A DNA stretch of 64,000 bases from Xiphophorus maculatus (GCF_002775205.1 NC_036455.1:5618501-5682500), one strand, 5' to 3'. Counted from the stretch's first letter, positions 41,567 through 55,061 are shown. The notes: a model not told the origin generated them from the letters alone. A program made the numbers and translations.

Positions 41567-44500
41567 ATGGTGTTGTTTCCGAACTCACTAACGGAGGAAG
41601 AGGAGTCTCTACAGAAGAAGTATGCTAAACTTAAGAAAAAGGTAATCTCCTGCTTTGAATTCTTTCCTTTTATATCCGTTATCATGATAAATATCGCTTA
41701 AAGGCTCAAATGCTCACCTAAGTTTGCTCTGCAAAAGGCTGAAATGATTCATACTTAATATTAATAGTGTTTGTGGATGAGTGAATGAATAGAATAGCAT
41801 AAAATTTCTTCGGGGAAATTTCAGTGTATCAACAGCACAGTAAAAAGTGATCTATAGATATGTCAGATTTTCTTGTGTAGTTGCTAACAGAGTACACTGC
41901 TACAACATCAGTAAACAAAGTGATTTAACTGCTGTAATTTCAGAAAAAGGCACTTCTTGCACTGAAGAAGCAGAGTTCAACCAACCAAACAAACCAGAGT
42001 GGCTTGAAACGGAGTAAGTGATTGGATTGATTTTTAATAGATTTATTACTAAATTTATTACTAGTCAAGGTTTTTGCACCAAAACGAGGAATTTGACTGT
42101 GGCTCCACTTTGCTATCGGTGAAGATATTTTACATGTGTACGGAAATAAATATATGTATAAGTAAGACGGGGACGAATTAATGCAAAATCTGATAATTTT
42201 AAGAACTGTGACAATAACAGCAACCCATTGTGACAACCTAAGCAAGCTTATAAAATACACATTTGTTGAACTGCCTAGAAAGGTGGGCATATCTTATCTA
42301 GGATACCGTTTTTTCTTTTGCTTTGATTGTGTTTAGTCAAGTGCTGAGATAAATTAGAGAAAATTTATATTTTTAATGCTAATCAATTAGCATTTATTTA
42401 TGTAAACACTAGGTTGGTTTTTATTTTAAATATTTCACTATTTTGTTTTGCAGCGCTGTCGGATCAGCCTGTTGTTGATACCGCCACAGCGACAGAGCAA
42501 GCTAAGATGCTCATCAAGTCAGGCGCCATCAGCGCCATTAAATCAGAGACCAAGAACTCCGGCTTCAAACGCTCCCGAATGCTAGAAATCAAACTTAAGG
42601 TACCGTATCATTAAATACAGGGCAGTGGAAAATGATTTGGACCCCAGAAAAATACAGATTTCCTCTGTTTTGCTTTTTTGTCACTTTGATTACCATTGTC
42701 TGTTATTTAAATTAGTTGGATGATCTGAAAATCTGCGAGTAAATAGTATTCCTCAGTCCTGTGTAATAAATGAGCCACAGTGTGTAATACGAATTAATTG
42801 TTATTTCAGTAATTGATTAATCTACAGATTATCTTGGTGACTAATCAATTAATTGGATAAAAAAAAATGGCACAACTCACAGATTTTTCATTTAACCACT
42901 TAATCCTTTTTATACAATCTTAGAAACACATGGAAAAATCCAAATAAAAATATATGGCTAATTTCTTTTTTAAATAAGAAAATAAGCATTTTATTTTATT
43001 GCCTAAAATGCAGTAACATAGCACAGTAAATCTGAAACAGGTGAAACTAAAACTGACAATTAAGGAATTCATAGTAAAACAGATTTACAGACAATTACAA
43101 GTACTTTTTTTTATATATATATATAGTTTTGGCTTAATTACTCCTCTGAAGAAGTTTTTTCAGCGAATTGCCTTATTTGAATCTGCATATTCCAGTTAAT
43201 GATTAATCAATTACTAATTTAGTTGACAATTATTTCAATAGCTGATTAATCCAAATAATCATTTCAGCCCAACTAATCTGTATATGAATTGGTTTTGATG
43301 AAGGAACATGCAGCTTATCTCCTTTTCTGCCTGTTTTCTTCTTTTATTATTCCACTTCCTCAGGACCCAGAAAAAGGTCCGGCTCCTGCCTTCCTACCCT
43401 TCCAAAGGAGTGTCTCTATAGATGATGATCCACATGAGGTATAAATGAGATTTTATGTTATTTATGTAAAGTGAACCCTCGCTATAACGCGGTTCACCTT
43501 TCACTGCCTCGCTGCTTCGCGGAGTTTTTTGTGCAGTTTCTTTTTCACAGTGCATTGTGTTCTGCGTCCTGATTGGCTAAACAGTCTCCGCGCTTCTTTA
43601 CCTGTGTGCCAATAACCTTACGGTATTTAAATATACGTAATACAGCTTGGCAAATTTTGGCAAATATGTTTGCCCAGAAGAAAAAAGAGTGACAACAGCT
43701 ACCGATAACTACGTTCTTCTCTCAAAAAAACACACCTGCACCACAGGCTTCAGGAGAAAAAGACACTAGAGAGCGGAGTCGGGCCGCAGCGTCACAGTCA
43801 GAGGAACAGTGAAATACACAAGTCACAATTTGTCCTACTGTTCTTCGTATCGATGATTAAAATGATTATTTTACTGTAGTTATTTGTAAGAAAGCTTTCT
43901 ATTTATTTAAAAAATGCTTAGGTCTGAAAACAGGTTTTGTTCTTTGGTTTCAATGTAGAGTATTTAATTATGCGGTATAATAATTGTAAAAAAATAAAGG
44001 TAACTACTTCATGGATTTCGCCTATCACGGGTTCTTTTCGGAACGCAACCCCCGCGAAAAACGAGGGTTCACTGTATACATTTTCAAATACCGGTAAATG
44101 ATCTGCTTTCTATTCTGAAGTTTCTTTGTGTAATTTGTTCTAGTCTGGAAAGAGAGGTCAAATGAAGAGTCTGTATGAAAGGTAAAAACCCGAACCTAAA
44201 CAAATCCTCTAAAAGTGTCCCTCTATGGGTCTAACACAGTGTCTTTTTGCGTCCCTGCAGCTTCGTTAGTTCAAGCGACCGATACCGGGATGAAGAAGAA
44301 GGAGGCGGCTTGTCGTCCAGCCGTGATGTGGACCGAGAACGGGACAGAGACATAGACAGGGAGTGGGAAAGAGACAGAGATCGGGATCGAGACCGGGAAC
44401 GGGAACAGGATAGAGACAGAGGCCGGGACAGAGACAGAGACAGAGACAGAGACAGGGAAAGAGAACGAGAACGAGAAAGACACAGAGAACGAAGCAGAGA

Positions 44501-47500
44501 GAGAGACAGAGACCAGGACAGGGAGCGGGACAGAGACAGAGACACACCTTTCAGAAGTAAGTAGATTTTCATAATGTTTATTTATTTACTTTTAAAAATA
44601 TTTGATTAATTGAAAGAATTACAATAAAACCAACTAATACAAATACATTTCACAGAATATATGAATGGGGAAGGATCTCGGAAAACACTCCTTTGTGGAT
44701 TTAGGACGCATCAAACTGTTGCATCTTTAAACTGACTTATCTCTCCTGAGAGTGACCCAAATATTTGTAGAAACAGTCTCTTTGTCTTGATGCTGGATTT
44801 TATACATGGAAGAGATTAGAGCACCTAAATTCATTAAAAAAAATTATTTCATTACTTTTGGTAACATAGTGAATCAAGAAGTAGCTCTGTAACGATGATA
44901 CATTTTGCTGGACGATAAATAGTCTCAATAATTATTGCAATAAACAATAATATTATTGCTTTGAGACCATTTTCAAGTAATGTAGTCGTATGATAATGTA
45001 CGTTCGCGCTCTCAAAGACCAATAGACTTTGTTTTATAAAAAAATATTTAACAACCATGAACAACAACAATTAAAAACCATACAACCAAAACCTTAAATA
45101 CAATGGATTATGATATGTATGTAGAGAAAACTGCCCTTCAAAAATATTAGTCATCTGAATAAAAATTGAGCTCATTTTAGTTATCAATTTATTAATTGCT
45201 TCTTGCAACAGCCTTATCAAAAATCATCTAAATTGTTGCTGCAATCATCTCAGCTAAATTAGCAGAAGTTCACTTTTCATACTTGTACAATCTTTCCACC
45301 CAGGGCTACTTAATATTAACACATTTTCCTCTCTACTCTGTTCGTTTTTCACACATCTTCACGTCTCCCTCTGAACTTTTTTACTTCTGCCCATAAGAAA
45401 CATTTTAGTTGTGGACAGTCAAAGTCCATCCAAGATGGCAAAGACAATATTGTAAAGCAGAAGTTTAATGCACAACACTTGAAGTAGCATAGCCACTAAA
45501 TCCAAGTAGTCCTTTAAGCATTTGTGGTTTTGCAACAAAGATTGCAAGTCCACATATTTTGAAGTTCTGTTGTAAACAAAAATATTCTCCTCTATCCCTC
45601 ATAGAGCACACTTTCTTCAAAAAGCCTTATTATGTATTCAGTTTATAGATAAACTGAAATTAGAAAAGATGCAAATGGTTTACTGAGAAGTGTGGTTTTG
45701 ATTCTTATTTTTTTTTTTTTTTCTTTCCTTTCAGGATCGGACTCGTACCCGGAGCGCAGAGGTGTGCGTAAGGGGAACACGGTGTATGTTTACGGCTCCG
45801 GCCTGGTGGAGGACAGCCTGCGCTCGGCCTTCTCCCATCATGGGAACATCATCGACCTCTCAATGGACAACCCGCGCAAGTATGGAACCAGTACTCTGTT
45901 AAGCTAACCATTATCCCGACATTCTTCATTCCTGATGCATTCTCCTTATTATATGCACTTGAACTCTTCCTCATGTTTCTCTTTGCAGTTGTGCATTTAT
46001 CACGTTTGAGAAGATGGAGTCTGCAGACCAGGCTGTAGCTGAGGTTGGCACTATGCTATTTTTTACATTTTATGGAGGCTTTCCACTTATTTTCAGTCCA
46101 TAACTTGATCACTTTTAATGAAAAGTTGTGTTCTATATAAGCAGGGGGAAATCTGCTTTTTGTCATACCAGATTTGATTTTCAATTTTTTTTCCTTCCTT
46201 TTCTAAAAAAAATAGTGCAGACATTATTTTCAAAATTTCAATCATCCTTTCTTTGTGTTGTATGACAGAGAATTAGGAGCAGGCTATGAAAAGTTGTGTT
46301 CAATTGCAAGAACATAATTGTATTTGCTGAAAAAAGTTTAATTTTTACATGAGAAAACATCTTAAATTTGCTTCAAAAAGTTGTTTGGATGAGGTAAAAA
46401 CTTCTAGTTATCAAGATGTGACATGACCATCACCATCCATGTTGTTTTTCTTCAAAATAGACACAGTTGTTTGCACAATCATTTGAAACTCCTGCTATTG
46501 ATAATAATTTGATTGTGATGTATTTAAAAATTCTATATTTCACAAGATCCTGAATATTCCACATTTAATTTTATTTGTTTTCTTTCATGTTTGAGTTCTT
46601 ATAAAATTATGACTGTATTCTGGTAATATTACAACGTTATTCTCGTTGATTTTATTGTCGTATGGCTGTGTTCTTGTAACATTATGACTTTATTCTTGTA
46701 ATTAAATTTAAAAATCACAGCCTGGCCTTAATATCACTTTGTAGAGGTGACTTAAATTCAAAGTTCAAAGAAAAATAAACCATAAAACACGTATGTCAAC
46801 AAAAGGTGGCGGCTCTGGACGCACTGACATCACACTTAACTATGGAAAACCAAAGAAAGAATTGGTGGAGAAAACAACCCCATTTTTCAAAAATTAAATC
46901 TTAAAACCCAAACACTATTAATTGATAAAACCCAAGTTTAATGTGACTTAAATCTGATCTGTGAAACATTTTTCACAGATCAGGGGCATAACAATGTCCC
47001 TAAACTAAATCAATGTTGTGTCTGTATGTTGAAACTTGAGTCTCTTTTCCATTAGCAACAAACACAAAAACATAATTTTTCCAAATGTCCTTTTATTAAA
47101 AAGTAAAGGTTGAATCGCAAAATTTCTAAATCTTTGTCTTCAGGTTAAATCTTTCCATCAGGGGGCGTGCTGTGGTGGCGCAGGGGGTTAGCACGCCCCA
47201 CGTTTGGAGGCCTTAGTCCTCGACGCGGACGTCGCGGGTTCGACTCCCGGTCCCAACGACCTTTACCGCATGTCTTCCCCCCTCTCCTGACCCTCCTTCC
47301 TGTCTGCCTACTGTCGGAAAAAAAACATCTTTCCATCAAACTGTTAATTATTTTGCCTGTTTGTGTTTTTTTCCCCCACAGTTGAATGGAGCTGTGGTGG
47401 GAGACGTTCATATCAGAGTCAGCATTGCCAGGAAGCAGCCCATGCTGGACGCTGCCACCGGAAAATCAGTGTGGGCCTCCCTCGGTAAACTCTTCTTCTC

Positions 47501-47704
47501 TTGTTCATTAAGAACCCGTTCTCAAACTGTGCCGTTGTCAGAGAAAACATTTGCAATTTCTGTGTAAATGTACAGTACAAACACAACAAAACTCTTCCAT
47601 TTTCTTTTTTTTTTTTAAATCTTCCAGCTGTGCAGAACAGCACCAAAGGCTCGTACAGGGATAAGAGGAACCAAGTGGTCTACAGTGAAGACTTCCTGGA
47701 ATAA
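41567..47704 (+). CDS. nelfe: nelfe, negative elongation factor E (RD protein)
   Basis: A complete gene of ten coding exons: 41567-41641, 41944-42013, 42454-42599, 43364-43438, 44144-44181, 44261-44556, 45735-45879, 45989-46043, 47382-47484, 47628-47704 (stop TAA 47702-47704). Total 1080 nt, i.e. 359 aa (human 380), with all phases consistent. The N-terminus has LTEEEESLQKKYAKLKKK. Exon 4 carries the conserved VVDTATATEQAK and SGAISAIKSETKNSGFKRSR. Exon 7 is the Arg-Asp/Glu repeat (about residues 150-230). Exons 8-10 form the RRM, with RNP2-like TVYVYG and RNP1-like CAFITFEK. NELF-E is the RNA-binding subunit of NELF, which with DSIF pauses RNA polymerase II near promoters. The tail after YSEDFLE is shorter than in mammals. 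The donor after 46043 is GTTGGC, weaker than usual. Confidence 0.97.
42790..43270. repeat. dispersed element related to 31936-32477
   Basis: AATTGATTAATCTACAGATT on the left and TCCAAATAATCATTTCAGCCC on the right match the ends of that family. In nelfe intron 4. A short TA run lies at 43112-43124. Confidence 0.55.
43468..44075. mobile_element. pogo/Tigger-like MITE in nelfe intron 5
   Basis: GTGAACCCTCG (43471-43481) is matched by the exact inverse CGAGGGTTCAC (44062-44072), with TA next to the ends. Ends of the type GTGAACCCTCGTTTTTCGCGG are known from fish pogo-like elements. No transposase frame. Confidence 0.75.
44888..45215. repeat. relative of the element at 13068-14033
   Basis: Shares GCTGGACGATAAATAGT, TTGAGACCATTTTCAAGTA and a right end TTGCAACAGCC. 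In nelfe intron 7. Confidence 0.55.
47161..47326 (+). mobile_element. tRNA-derived SINE with perfect target duplication
   Basis: The body starts near GTGCTGTGGTGGCGCAGGGG and has a tRNA-like A box and B box (GGGTTCGACTCCC), a CT-rich middle and a short A tail. ATCTTTCCATCA occurs immediately before (47149-47160) and after (47327-47338), a perfect 12-bp target duplication. It lies in nelfe intron 9, in the sense direction, about 55 bases before the exon at 47382. The perfect duplication means a recent insertion. Confidence 0.92.
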
Positions 47705-47775
47705 AAGAAGTTTTTTTTTTGTTTTGTTTTAATGAGAAGCTGGCCTGTATCATGGAATTGTTTTTCGTTGAATTG

Positions 47776-47781
47776 AATAAA
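47776..47781 (+). terminator. nelfe poly(A) signal
   Basis: AATAAA 72 bases after the nelfe stop codon, the first canonical hexamer downstream. Confidence 0.75.
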
Positions 47782-50334
47782 TCACATTCTCAAGTAGAAT
47801 TCCACAAAACTGGGATTTATAAGGTTTCTGCACATCTTTCCTGGCAAAATCCTGAACTCTTCTGGACTCCTCCGATCATTTTTAAAAGTGAAAATATAAA
47901 ACTTCACGGCTTTATTAGGAATTTGACAGAAGGATGGAGGAATGAGTTGACCAAATTTTCAGACAATACAGAATGAAATCTCATCATCTTCATTTAAAGT
48001 CTGACCGTTTGAGAAAAATCTGCCATCAATCGTGAAGAAATAAGTCTGAAAATTTATAACTTAAAATTTTAAATAGATATACAATGTAAAATAATTAAGA
48101 CGCAGTCTTGTTTTCTTTCAACTCTGTGCAACTGAAAACAGTATTTTATGTTGTATTTATTTGGACTTTTAGGCTTAAATGTTACGCATCAAACCTTAAA
48201 TATATATTTTTTTTAAATTGTACTACAAATCTTCAAAATTAAATAAGCGTCCTTCATCGACTGTGAAAATAACCAAACTTAAATCGTTCCTGAGTGCTCT
48301 CCAAGTTTATTACCTGTGCAGCTCGCTTCATTTCAAACCGATATTCGGATCATTGATGCGTTTTAATCAACCTTCTGTGTGCAGCAGATGAACAGATTGA
48401 AATTAGAATCACTGATTTACCATTACAGTACAAATATCTACATAAAAACAGGACGTTAGTAATTTTCTCTCATTTTTTTGTTACATGACACATTACAAAA
48501 TATCTCACTCAAACCCAAAGGAGAAAATAGTTCACAACAATTTCAGATATGTAAAAAAAAAAAAAAAAAAAGTACTGGTAGAATAATCGTCTTTGGCTTC
48601 AGGGAGTTTCACATAATATCCACTGGTCCAGTTTACTCAGATGCAGTTTAACAGCTACTAGCTACAACCAGAAAAGACCATTTATATTGCTTGTTTACTG
48701 TCCATTTATCTTCACACTAGACACGTGGTTTGGCAGTAAACATATGAAGGCATTTTAATATTTTTAGCACTTTAAGATCAGTAACGTCACCATGACCCTT
48801 TGAAAAGCAGATCCAGCAAACTGCCGTAAAATGATGAGCATGAAGGCTTCACAATTCATTTCCCTTGAACCATTTTCACATTAAAGTTAAAACTATAAAT
48901 CTCTGTGTATTTTAGGAGATTTTGATGTAATAAACCAACACAAAGCAGGATGTTTTAATGGAAATCTGAAAAGTGTGTCTATATATTTGAATGACTAAAA
49001 GAAGAAATATGCCCGTTTTTCTTAGCAAAATTGTTCGAGCCCAGTAAGATTGGACGGTGAGCATCTAACAACGATTGGCTAAGGTGACAAACCAAAAAAT
49101 TAACACCGAAATTTATGACAATGACCGACGTCATTTTGCACATATCGGTATTTTTAAAAAAACGTGTCTTTTTAGTAAGCTATGCTCGTGTTCCTTTAAG
49201 ACGCCGCGCTACGTGTACATTCAGTAGTCACGTGACTCCACCCCATCCAGAAGAAGCGAAAGAGACGGTGAGGTTGAAAAAAATGGAGGAAATTTCAAAT
49301 GTGGAAATGGTGGCGGTGGTTGAGGAAGAAGATGAGCAGCTAATGAACGGCTTAATATAGAATAACATTTATTTTAGGCCATATAGTCCAGCCCTAATTG
49401 AAATAATACAAACATATTAACATAAATGTGCTATGTTTCCCTTTCTCTACGCTTTGACTCTTGAAGTTTTAAATTTTACCCAATGCCAACGTTTGGCCGT
49501 GACGTACGTCATGCCCTAGTTTGATCCTGCACTGCAAAGAGAGAATTGCAAAGCCGAATAAAACGGCTGTTCATATGAATTCAGTATTTTTGAAGCACGG
49601 CCAACATGGACTGAACGGCTTCGTTCACACCCAGCGCCGCCATTGCTAAAACTACAAGCAGACTACCAAGACAGCGCACAAAAATCGACGTCATCGTTCA
49701 CAACTTCTTCTGTTCTCTGATTGGCTGGTAGAAATTCTACCGGATCCGGGCGATATGCCTGAAAAACGTCTGATATGTCTGACATATAATGACATGTGTT
49801 TAATATCAGTCTATATCAATAATTATTGAGTAGTTTGAACTGGTGGCATGGCCTTTCCTATTTTAGCCAAAGTTTCATTCCACACCTCAGTTTTTAATTT
49901 TTAAGCAGTTATGAGGCACCTGGTGAAATCTTAAGCTACCTAGCAACAGGTTGTTGCTAGGTAACCAAACAGTGAGTGAGTTAGTTGATGTCGCCAACCT
50001 AGCTTAGGTGGTTTAGATTTCCTCTTTTCGTCCCCCAGAATGCCATGTGGTTCTGGATTTGAGTTCAGTAAAATTATTGACTGTTCTATCAGACGTATTA
50101 TTTATTGATATCGATCACGTGTCTTTCACGATATATATTATTATTGATGTATTGTCCAGCCCTTGCTAGAATACAAATGCATGCCATATAATTCATCTTT
50201 TTATTTGTAAAAAGTGGAATTTTCCCTCCTACCTCACAATTGTATGCCACCTTGTGTTGGCCCATCACAAAAAACTGTGATAAAATACACTGAAGTTTGG
50301 ATTTAACAGAACATGGGAAAGTCTATGTTTTTGC
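47782..50334. other. intergenic between nelfe and zbtb12 (tail-to-tail)
   Basis: No coding exon was seen. An A-run lies near 48551-48570. From about 49030 to 49400 is a block ending ATATAGTCCAGCCCTAATTG, and 49800-50165 is a copy of the GTTGCTAGGTAACC dispersed element. The zbtb12 3'UTR should lie somewhere here, but its end cannot be fixed. Confidence 0.5.
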
Positions 50335-53300
50335 TCATGACACTTGCTCAGTTTGTTCAGTAACCAGGCATTCCTGTTCTTCCTCCGGCTCTCGTACTGC
50401 AGTTTCTCTCGCCCGCTCCTCCTGCTCGTGCAGGGAGTTCTGCCCCGTGGTTTTCCCGTGCTGCTCCTTCAGGTGGCGTCGTAAGGCGGGCTTGTGGGCG
50501 AAGCGGGCATGACAGTAGGCGCATCTATGCGGCCGCTCCCCGCTGTGGAGGTTCATGTGGTCTATCAGCGTGGACTTCTGGGTGAACGTCTTGTAGCACA
50601 GGGGGCACTGGTGGGCCTTGGCGGCCCCTCGGTGCACGGCCATGTGTCGGGTGAGGTTGCTGGAGTGGTGGAAGTGCTTCCCGCAGCAGGGGCAGACGTA
50701 CAGGAGGTGGGTGGAACGGGAGTGGACGGCCAGGGAGTGTGCTGAGGGGAAAGTGAGGCCACAGTGCTCGCAAATTACAGGCCCCGTCACGCTGGAAGTG
50801 GAGCCCACCACGGCGACGGACTCGTCCCCTCCTTCGTTTGTGCCAACAGCGTTCAACCCTGAACTCCCTTCGCCGGAGCCAGACTCTTCCAGGGAGAACT
50901 GATTAATGGGGGAGACCTTTTCACCGTGAACGCTGCCCAGAGCAAAGTCCAACCGGGGGAAATCAACGAAATAATTTGCTGCGGTCTTCAGATCCTCTTG
51001 GCTGAAGTCCAGGGCAAAACCCCCTCCCAGTCCAGCAGCGGCGGTGTACCACAGATCCTGACGGTGAGCTAAAGTCGGCGACCTTTTCTCTTGGGATGAT
51101 CCCCACTTTCGCTTCTTGAATCCCCTTCCCCTGCCTCTCCCTCTGCCGCGGCTGATTTTCGGCTCGGACAGTCTTCGCCTGAACGCTCTGAGGCCCCCGA
51201 AACTCAGATCCTCAGCAGAGTCCAAGTCGCATTCGCTGCCGTCTCCTGCAATGAAAATCCTGTTGGTTTCTGGGTAACACAGATCCTGAGGAACATCGGC
51301 AGAGTCTCCCTTTTCCGCCTCCCTGTCTTGGTTCGCCAGCTCTTCCTCTGGGATGTACACTCTGTAAACGCTGTAGTCCTCCGGCCGGTTCTCATCCTCC
51401 TCACCCATCGCATTTACCTGCAAAACAATTTTAAAAAATGACTTCACTGCAAAAACACAAAATGTTACCAAGTAATTCTGGTTTAGTTTCAACTGCAAAT
51501 ATCTTACTACACTTAAAATATGACAACTAACTTACAAATAACTTTTCAGCAAGATATAGGAGCTTGTTTTAAGTAAATAATTCCTTGATATTGATGAAAA
51601 GGTTCTAGTTCCATTGGCAGATTATTTCACTTATAAAATGGAAAAAAAATATTTTTTATAAGTTCAATAATCTGCCAGTGGAACTAGTACTTTTTAAAAA
51701 TCAATATTAATGGATTATTGACTTAAAACAAGCTCCTACTGTACATCTTGCTGAAAAGTTACTTGTAAGTTAGTTTTGTCATATTTCAAGACAAAACTTT
51801 GTCTGTAAATATGTTAAACTCAAAATTCCTCAGGCGGCATAGTTTTAGCTTCACACGGTTCAAATTCACTAAAGCAGGAGTGTCAAACTCATTTTCACTT
51901 TGGGCCAAATCAGGATCAGGATCATGAATGCTCTTAAAGGGCCAGAATGTATTGATAAAACCTGTTCACCAACTGTTAAAATATCAATGAATTCTTAAAA
52001 TTAAATAATGTTACTGAACATCTCTTCAGTCCTTTGAGAATTTCATGATTCATTTTGTGATTTTTTTGCAATAAAAAAGTGTTTATGGTATTAATTTGGA
52101 AATATTTGCATTCATTTATGACGGTGAATGCGACTTTATTACTCGCTGTATAGATTATGGACTATAATTTGACACGAATTAAGGTTGAAGCAGCTGTTTA
52201 GTACAAGTAAGAACGTTTTTGACAATTTTTGAGAAAAATCTGCAATAAACTCCCAATTATGTATTGGTGTAAAAAGGTGCAGAAGTTTATTGGTTTCACA
52301 TGAATTCTCAAGAAACTGGAGGGACTGATTGATATAATTTGGTAGTAAGCAGATAAAAACTGCATTGATTTGATTTGATCTACAGGGCCATATAAAAAGC
52401 TACGGTGGGCCAGATTTGGCCCACAGGCCTTGAGTTTGACACATGTGCAAACTCTAAGGAAAGTTATGTTATTGCATTTTACAGTCAAATATTTCTTTTC
52501 TTAATCAAAAATTATTTATTTCCATCTTTTAATGTATTTAAATGAAGAATGTGTAGACTGTGCCAATTTTTTAAAATACGATTACTCGTCAGAATAATCA
52601 AATTACAGAAATAATTTGATTATTATTATTATTACCCAGACAGCCCTGCAGTCTGGGTAGGTTTGACTTCCTCAGTGAGTCAGCAGGGCTCTCTGGAGTA
52701 ATTTTAGTCGGGCGGCCACTCCTGGGACTCACCACCGGTCCATGTTTTCCACATTAGTGGTAATGGATCTCTGTGGTTTTCCAGAACCCACAGACTTGGA
52801 AATGACTTTGAAATGTTTTTTTTATTCAGACGTTAATGGCCAGGTTGCTGAGTTTCAGTGTGATGCGTCGGTTTTTAAGCTTGTTAGGCCTACTTCATGT
52901 TGTCAAACAGGTTCTATTTGGGGGATTTTCTCACACAACAAGTGTAGCAGAGGATAGTGAAACTGAATTCAGCTTCCTGTAATGTCCTGAGAAAGCAGAT
53001 CTTTCACAAGCTGCTTAACGGTGCATGAAACAGAAGAACAGACCTGCGGTTTTATGCAGGTTTTCAAATGATATGCTGGAAACTGAGACAGATTTTAGCT
53101 CCAGATGCTATTAACAACTTATTTAATGAATAAATATTGGTCAACACAGAGTCACATCCCAGTTCGTCACCAAAATAAGTTAAATAAATGCTGGAGGGAG
53201 TTTAATTTTTTGTCTCTATTAGGGCTGTAGCTAACAATGTTTTATTTTAAGGATTATTTTCTGATGATTAATCAGATAAATAAAAAAGCTAATTTTTTGT

Positions 53301-55061
53301 TTAACCACGTCAGCCTTTTTATACAATATTAAAAATGCAAATGAAAATTTAAAATAATGTTTTAAAATCAGAAAATAAACATTTTACTGGATAAAATGCA
53401 GTAACAGATTTGCTTAAGTGTACGCTTGATCATTTGTTTGTAGCACACAAAAATTAATAATGTATATTTTTTGCAGTTACAAAATTAATAATGTAACTGT
53501 TTTGCAGAAAACTGCAAAACAGTTTCTGGAGCTACATTAGTAGCCCCAGAAAATGTAATTCAAATAATTATAGATTATTTGAATTAATCATCTATTAATA
53601 AGTTATCATAATAATTATAATAATAATTGTTGAAATATTTATTTTAATTAATTATAAATTATTTGATTCTAAGTTATTTGAATTTATAGTGGTTCAAATT
53701 GAACATTTTGATGTGTACTAATGGCACTTGGAAAAATTTAATGTTTTAATTATTGACTGTGTTCCTTTGTATCTTTATGATGTTAAGAACTTTGAAATGT
53801 GCTACACCAATAAATTGACTGATTTTTTGCATAGTTTTAGCTTAATTAGGGCTCTGAGTCTGCTATTCTTTCAGCAAATTGCCTTTTTTAAACTTTTTTT
53901 TACTCCAGTTAATAATTAATCAATTACTAAAGTAGTTTACGATTGTTTAAATAATCAATTAATCACGATCAATCGTTTAACTAGTCTGTTAGCGCTCTTC
54001 TGGACTTGTTTCAGTTTTCTCTTCTTATGAATTTTAGAAAAGCAGCCGTTTCTGGAGCCCATAAAGTCGGTTCTGACCTTCATTTTAGTTTGATCAAATT
54101 CACTAAAAATAATTAAAGTTTGAAACAGATTATTGCAGTTTTACAGCATTAATTCAACTATTTGCATCAGTGAGGATACTTAAGAGCAAACTCTAAACAT
54201 CTAGACACTCTGAGCTGCACATGTTGACATAACAGGAGCATTTAGTGCGTCTTGTTAGCATGTGAGGTGTGAAAATCACCTTAGCGTCGGGCTCATCCAG
54301 CACGGGGCTGTCGCCGGCGTGCTGAACAGATGTTTCGCTGTTTTCTTCCTCCAGTGTGATGACTGCAGGGCTGTGCTGCTCGATGGGGGAGGGCTGAGTG
54401 GTCAGAGGTGAAGCAACTGAATGAACGTTGGCACTGAGAATAACCGGTCTGACCTGACCGTCCTCCTCAGCCATCTAAAAATAGAAAGGAGAAGGAGGAA
54501 AAATGCACAGTTTTACTTCTTCATAGTGAGAGAAAAGGCAGACGACACATTAACGTGGTTTACATGAAACAACTGTGGGACTGACTTTCAGCAGATTGGG
54601 GTTCTTTAGTTGCACGTATCTCTCCAGCGCGGCTCTGCAGCGCTCCACGATGTGCTCCATCTGGAAGTAGCTAGCAGCAGTCAGGTAGTTGACGATCTCC
54701 TCAGGACTGAACTGCAGCATGCCGGTGTAGCACGACTGCAGCAAGTCGCACACGACCGAGGAGCTGTACAGCATCGACACCTGGAGAAAGCATTAAAAAT
54801 ATGATTTACATTGCAAAACAGCAGCTAGGAAGGTGGCGTGTGTTTAATCTCACCCACCTGAAGCCTGGGTGAGGGGTTGAGGAGAAACTGATCCCTCAGG
54901 AAGGGCGAGCAGGCCGCCAGCACGACCTTATGACCTTTGAAGGTCTGGTTGTTGCTGGCAATGATGGTGATGTCGCAGAAATGTTGGCGGGACCGGAGGG
55001 AGTTCATGTGCTTCAGGGTCGTGTCCCCGTGTCCCGGTAGCCGGAAACACACAGTCTCCAT
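50335..55061 (-). CDS. zbtb12: zbtb12-like BTB and C2H2 zinc-finger protein
   Basis: Four coding exons on the minus strand: 55061-54858, 54780-54586, 54474-54280 and 51417-50335, all phase 0, total 558 aa. Residues about 1-133 are the BTB/POZ domain ([47 protein letters not shown]), which drives dimerisation and corepressor binding. Residues 288-297 are an RG run followed by KKRK, a likely nuclear signal. Four C2H2 fingers lie at about 414-435, 440-460, 469-489 and 497-518, ending with [21 protein letters not shown] and finger sequences resemble human ZBTB12 (459 aa), which lies next to the NELFE-SKIV2L pair in human class III. ZBTB22 is the main alternative. The protein is longer than human between the two domains. 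A noncoding exon ends at 57334. Confidence 0.85.
51445..51800. repeat. CACTGCAAAAACAC foldback element, copy next to a zbtb12 splice acceptor
   Basis: Both arms are present, with the hinge near 51650. It starts only 27 bases from the last exon, so it covers the branch-point region of that intron. Confidence 0.75.
51878..52445. mobile_element. hAT-like MITE, relative of 13101-13613
   Basis: Ends GTGTCAAACTCATTTTCACT and CTTGAGTTTGACACATG, in the opposite orientation to the 13101 copy. No clear target duplication was found. Confidence 0.65.
52613..52790. repeat. fragment of the dispersed DNA transposon seen at 55318-56420
   Basis: Shares the GGAGTAATTTT..CCACTCCTGGGA..TTCCA phrase with 55790-55870, diverged. 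Confidence 0.4.
53220..53990. repeat. dispersed AGGGCTG..AATTAATC element, zbtb12 intron
   Basis: Begins AGGGCTGTAGCTAACAATG and ends with AATTAATCACGATCAATCG. Same family as 31936-32477, with an AT-rich insert at about 53450-53720. Confidence 0.5.

Noticed and set aside
44231..44572. Minus-strand Ser/Leu/Arg-repeat frames
   Set aside because: Complement of the nelfe Arg-Asp repeat exon.
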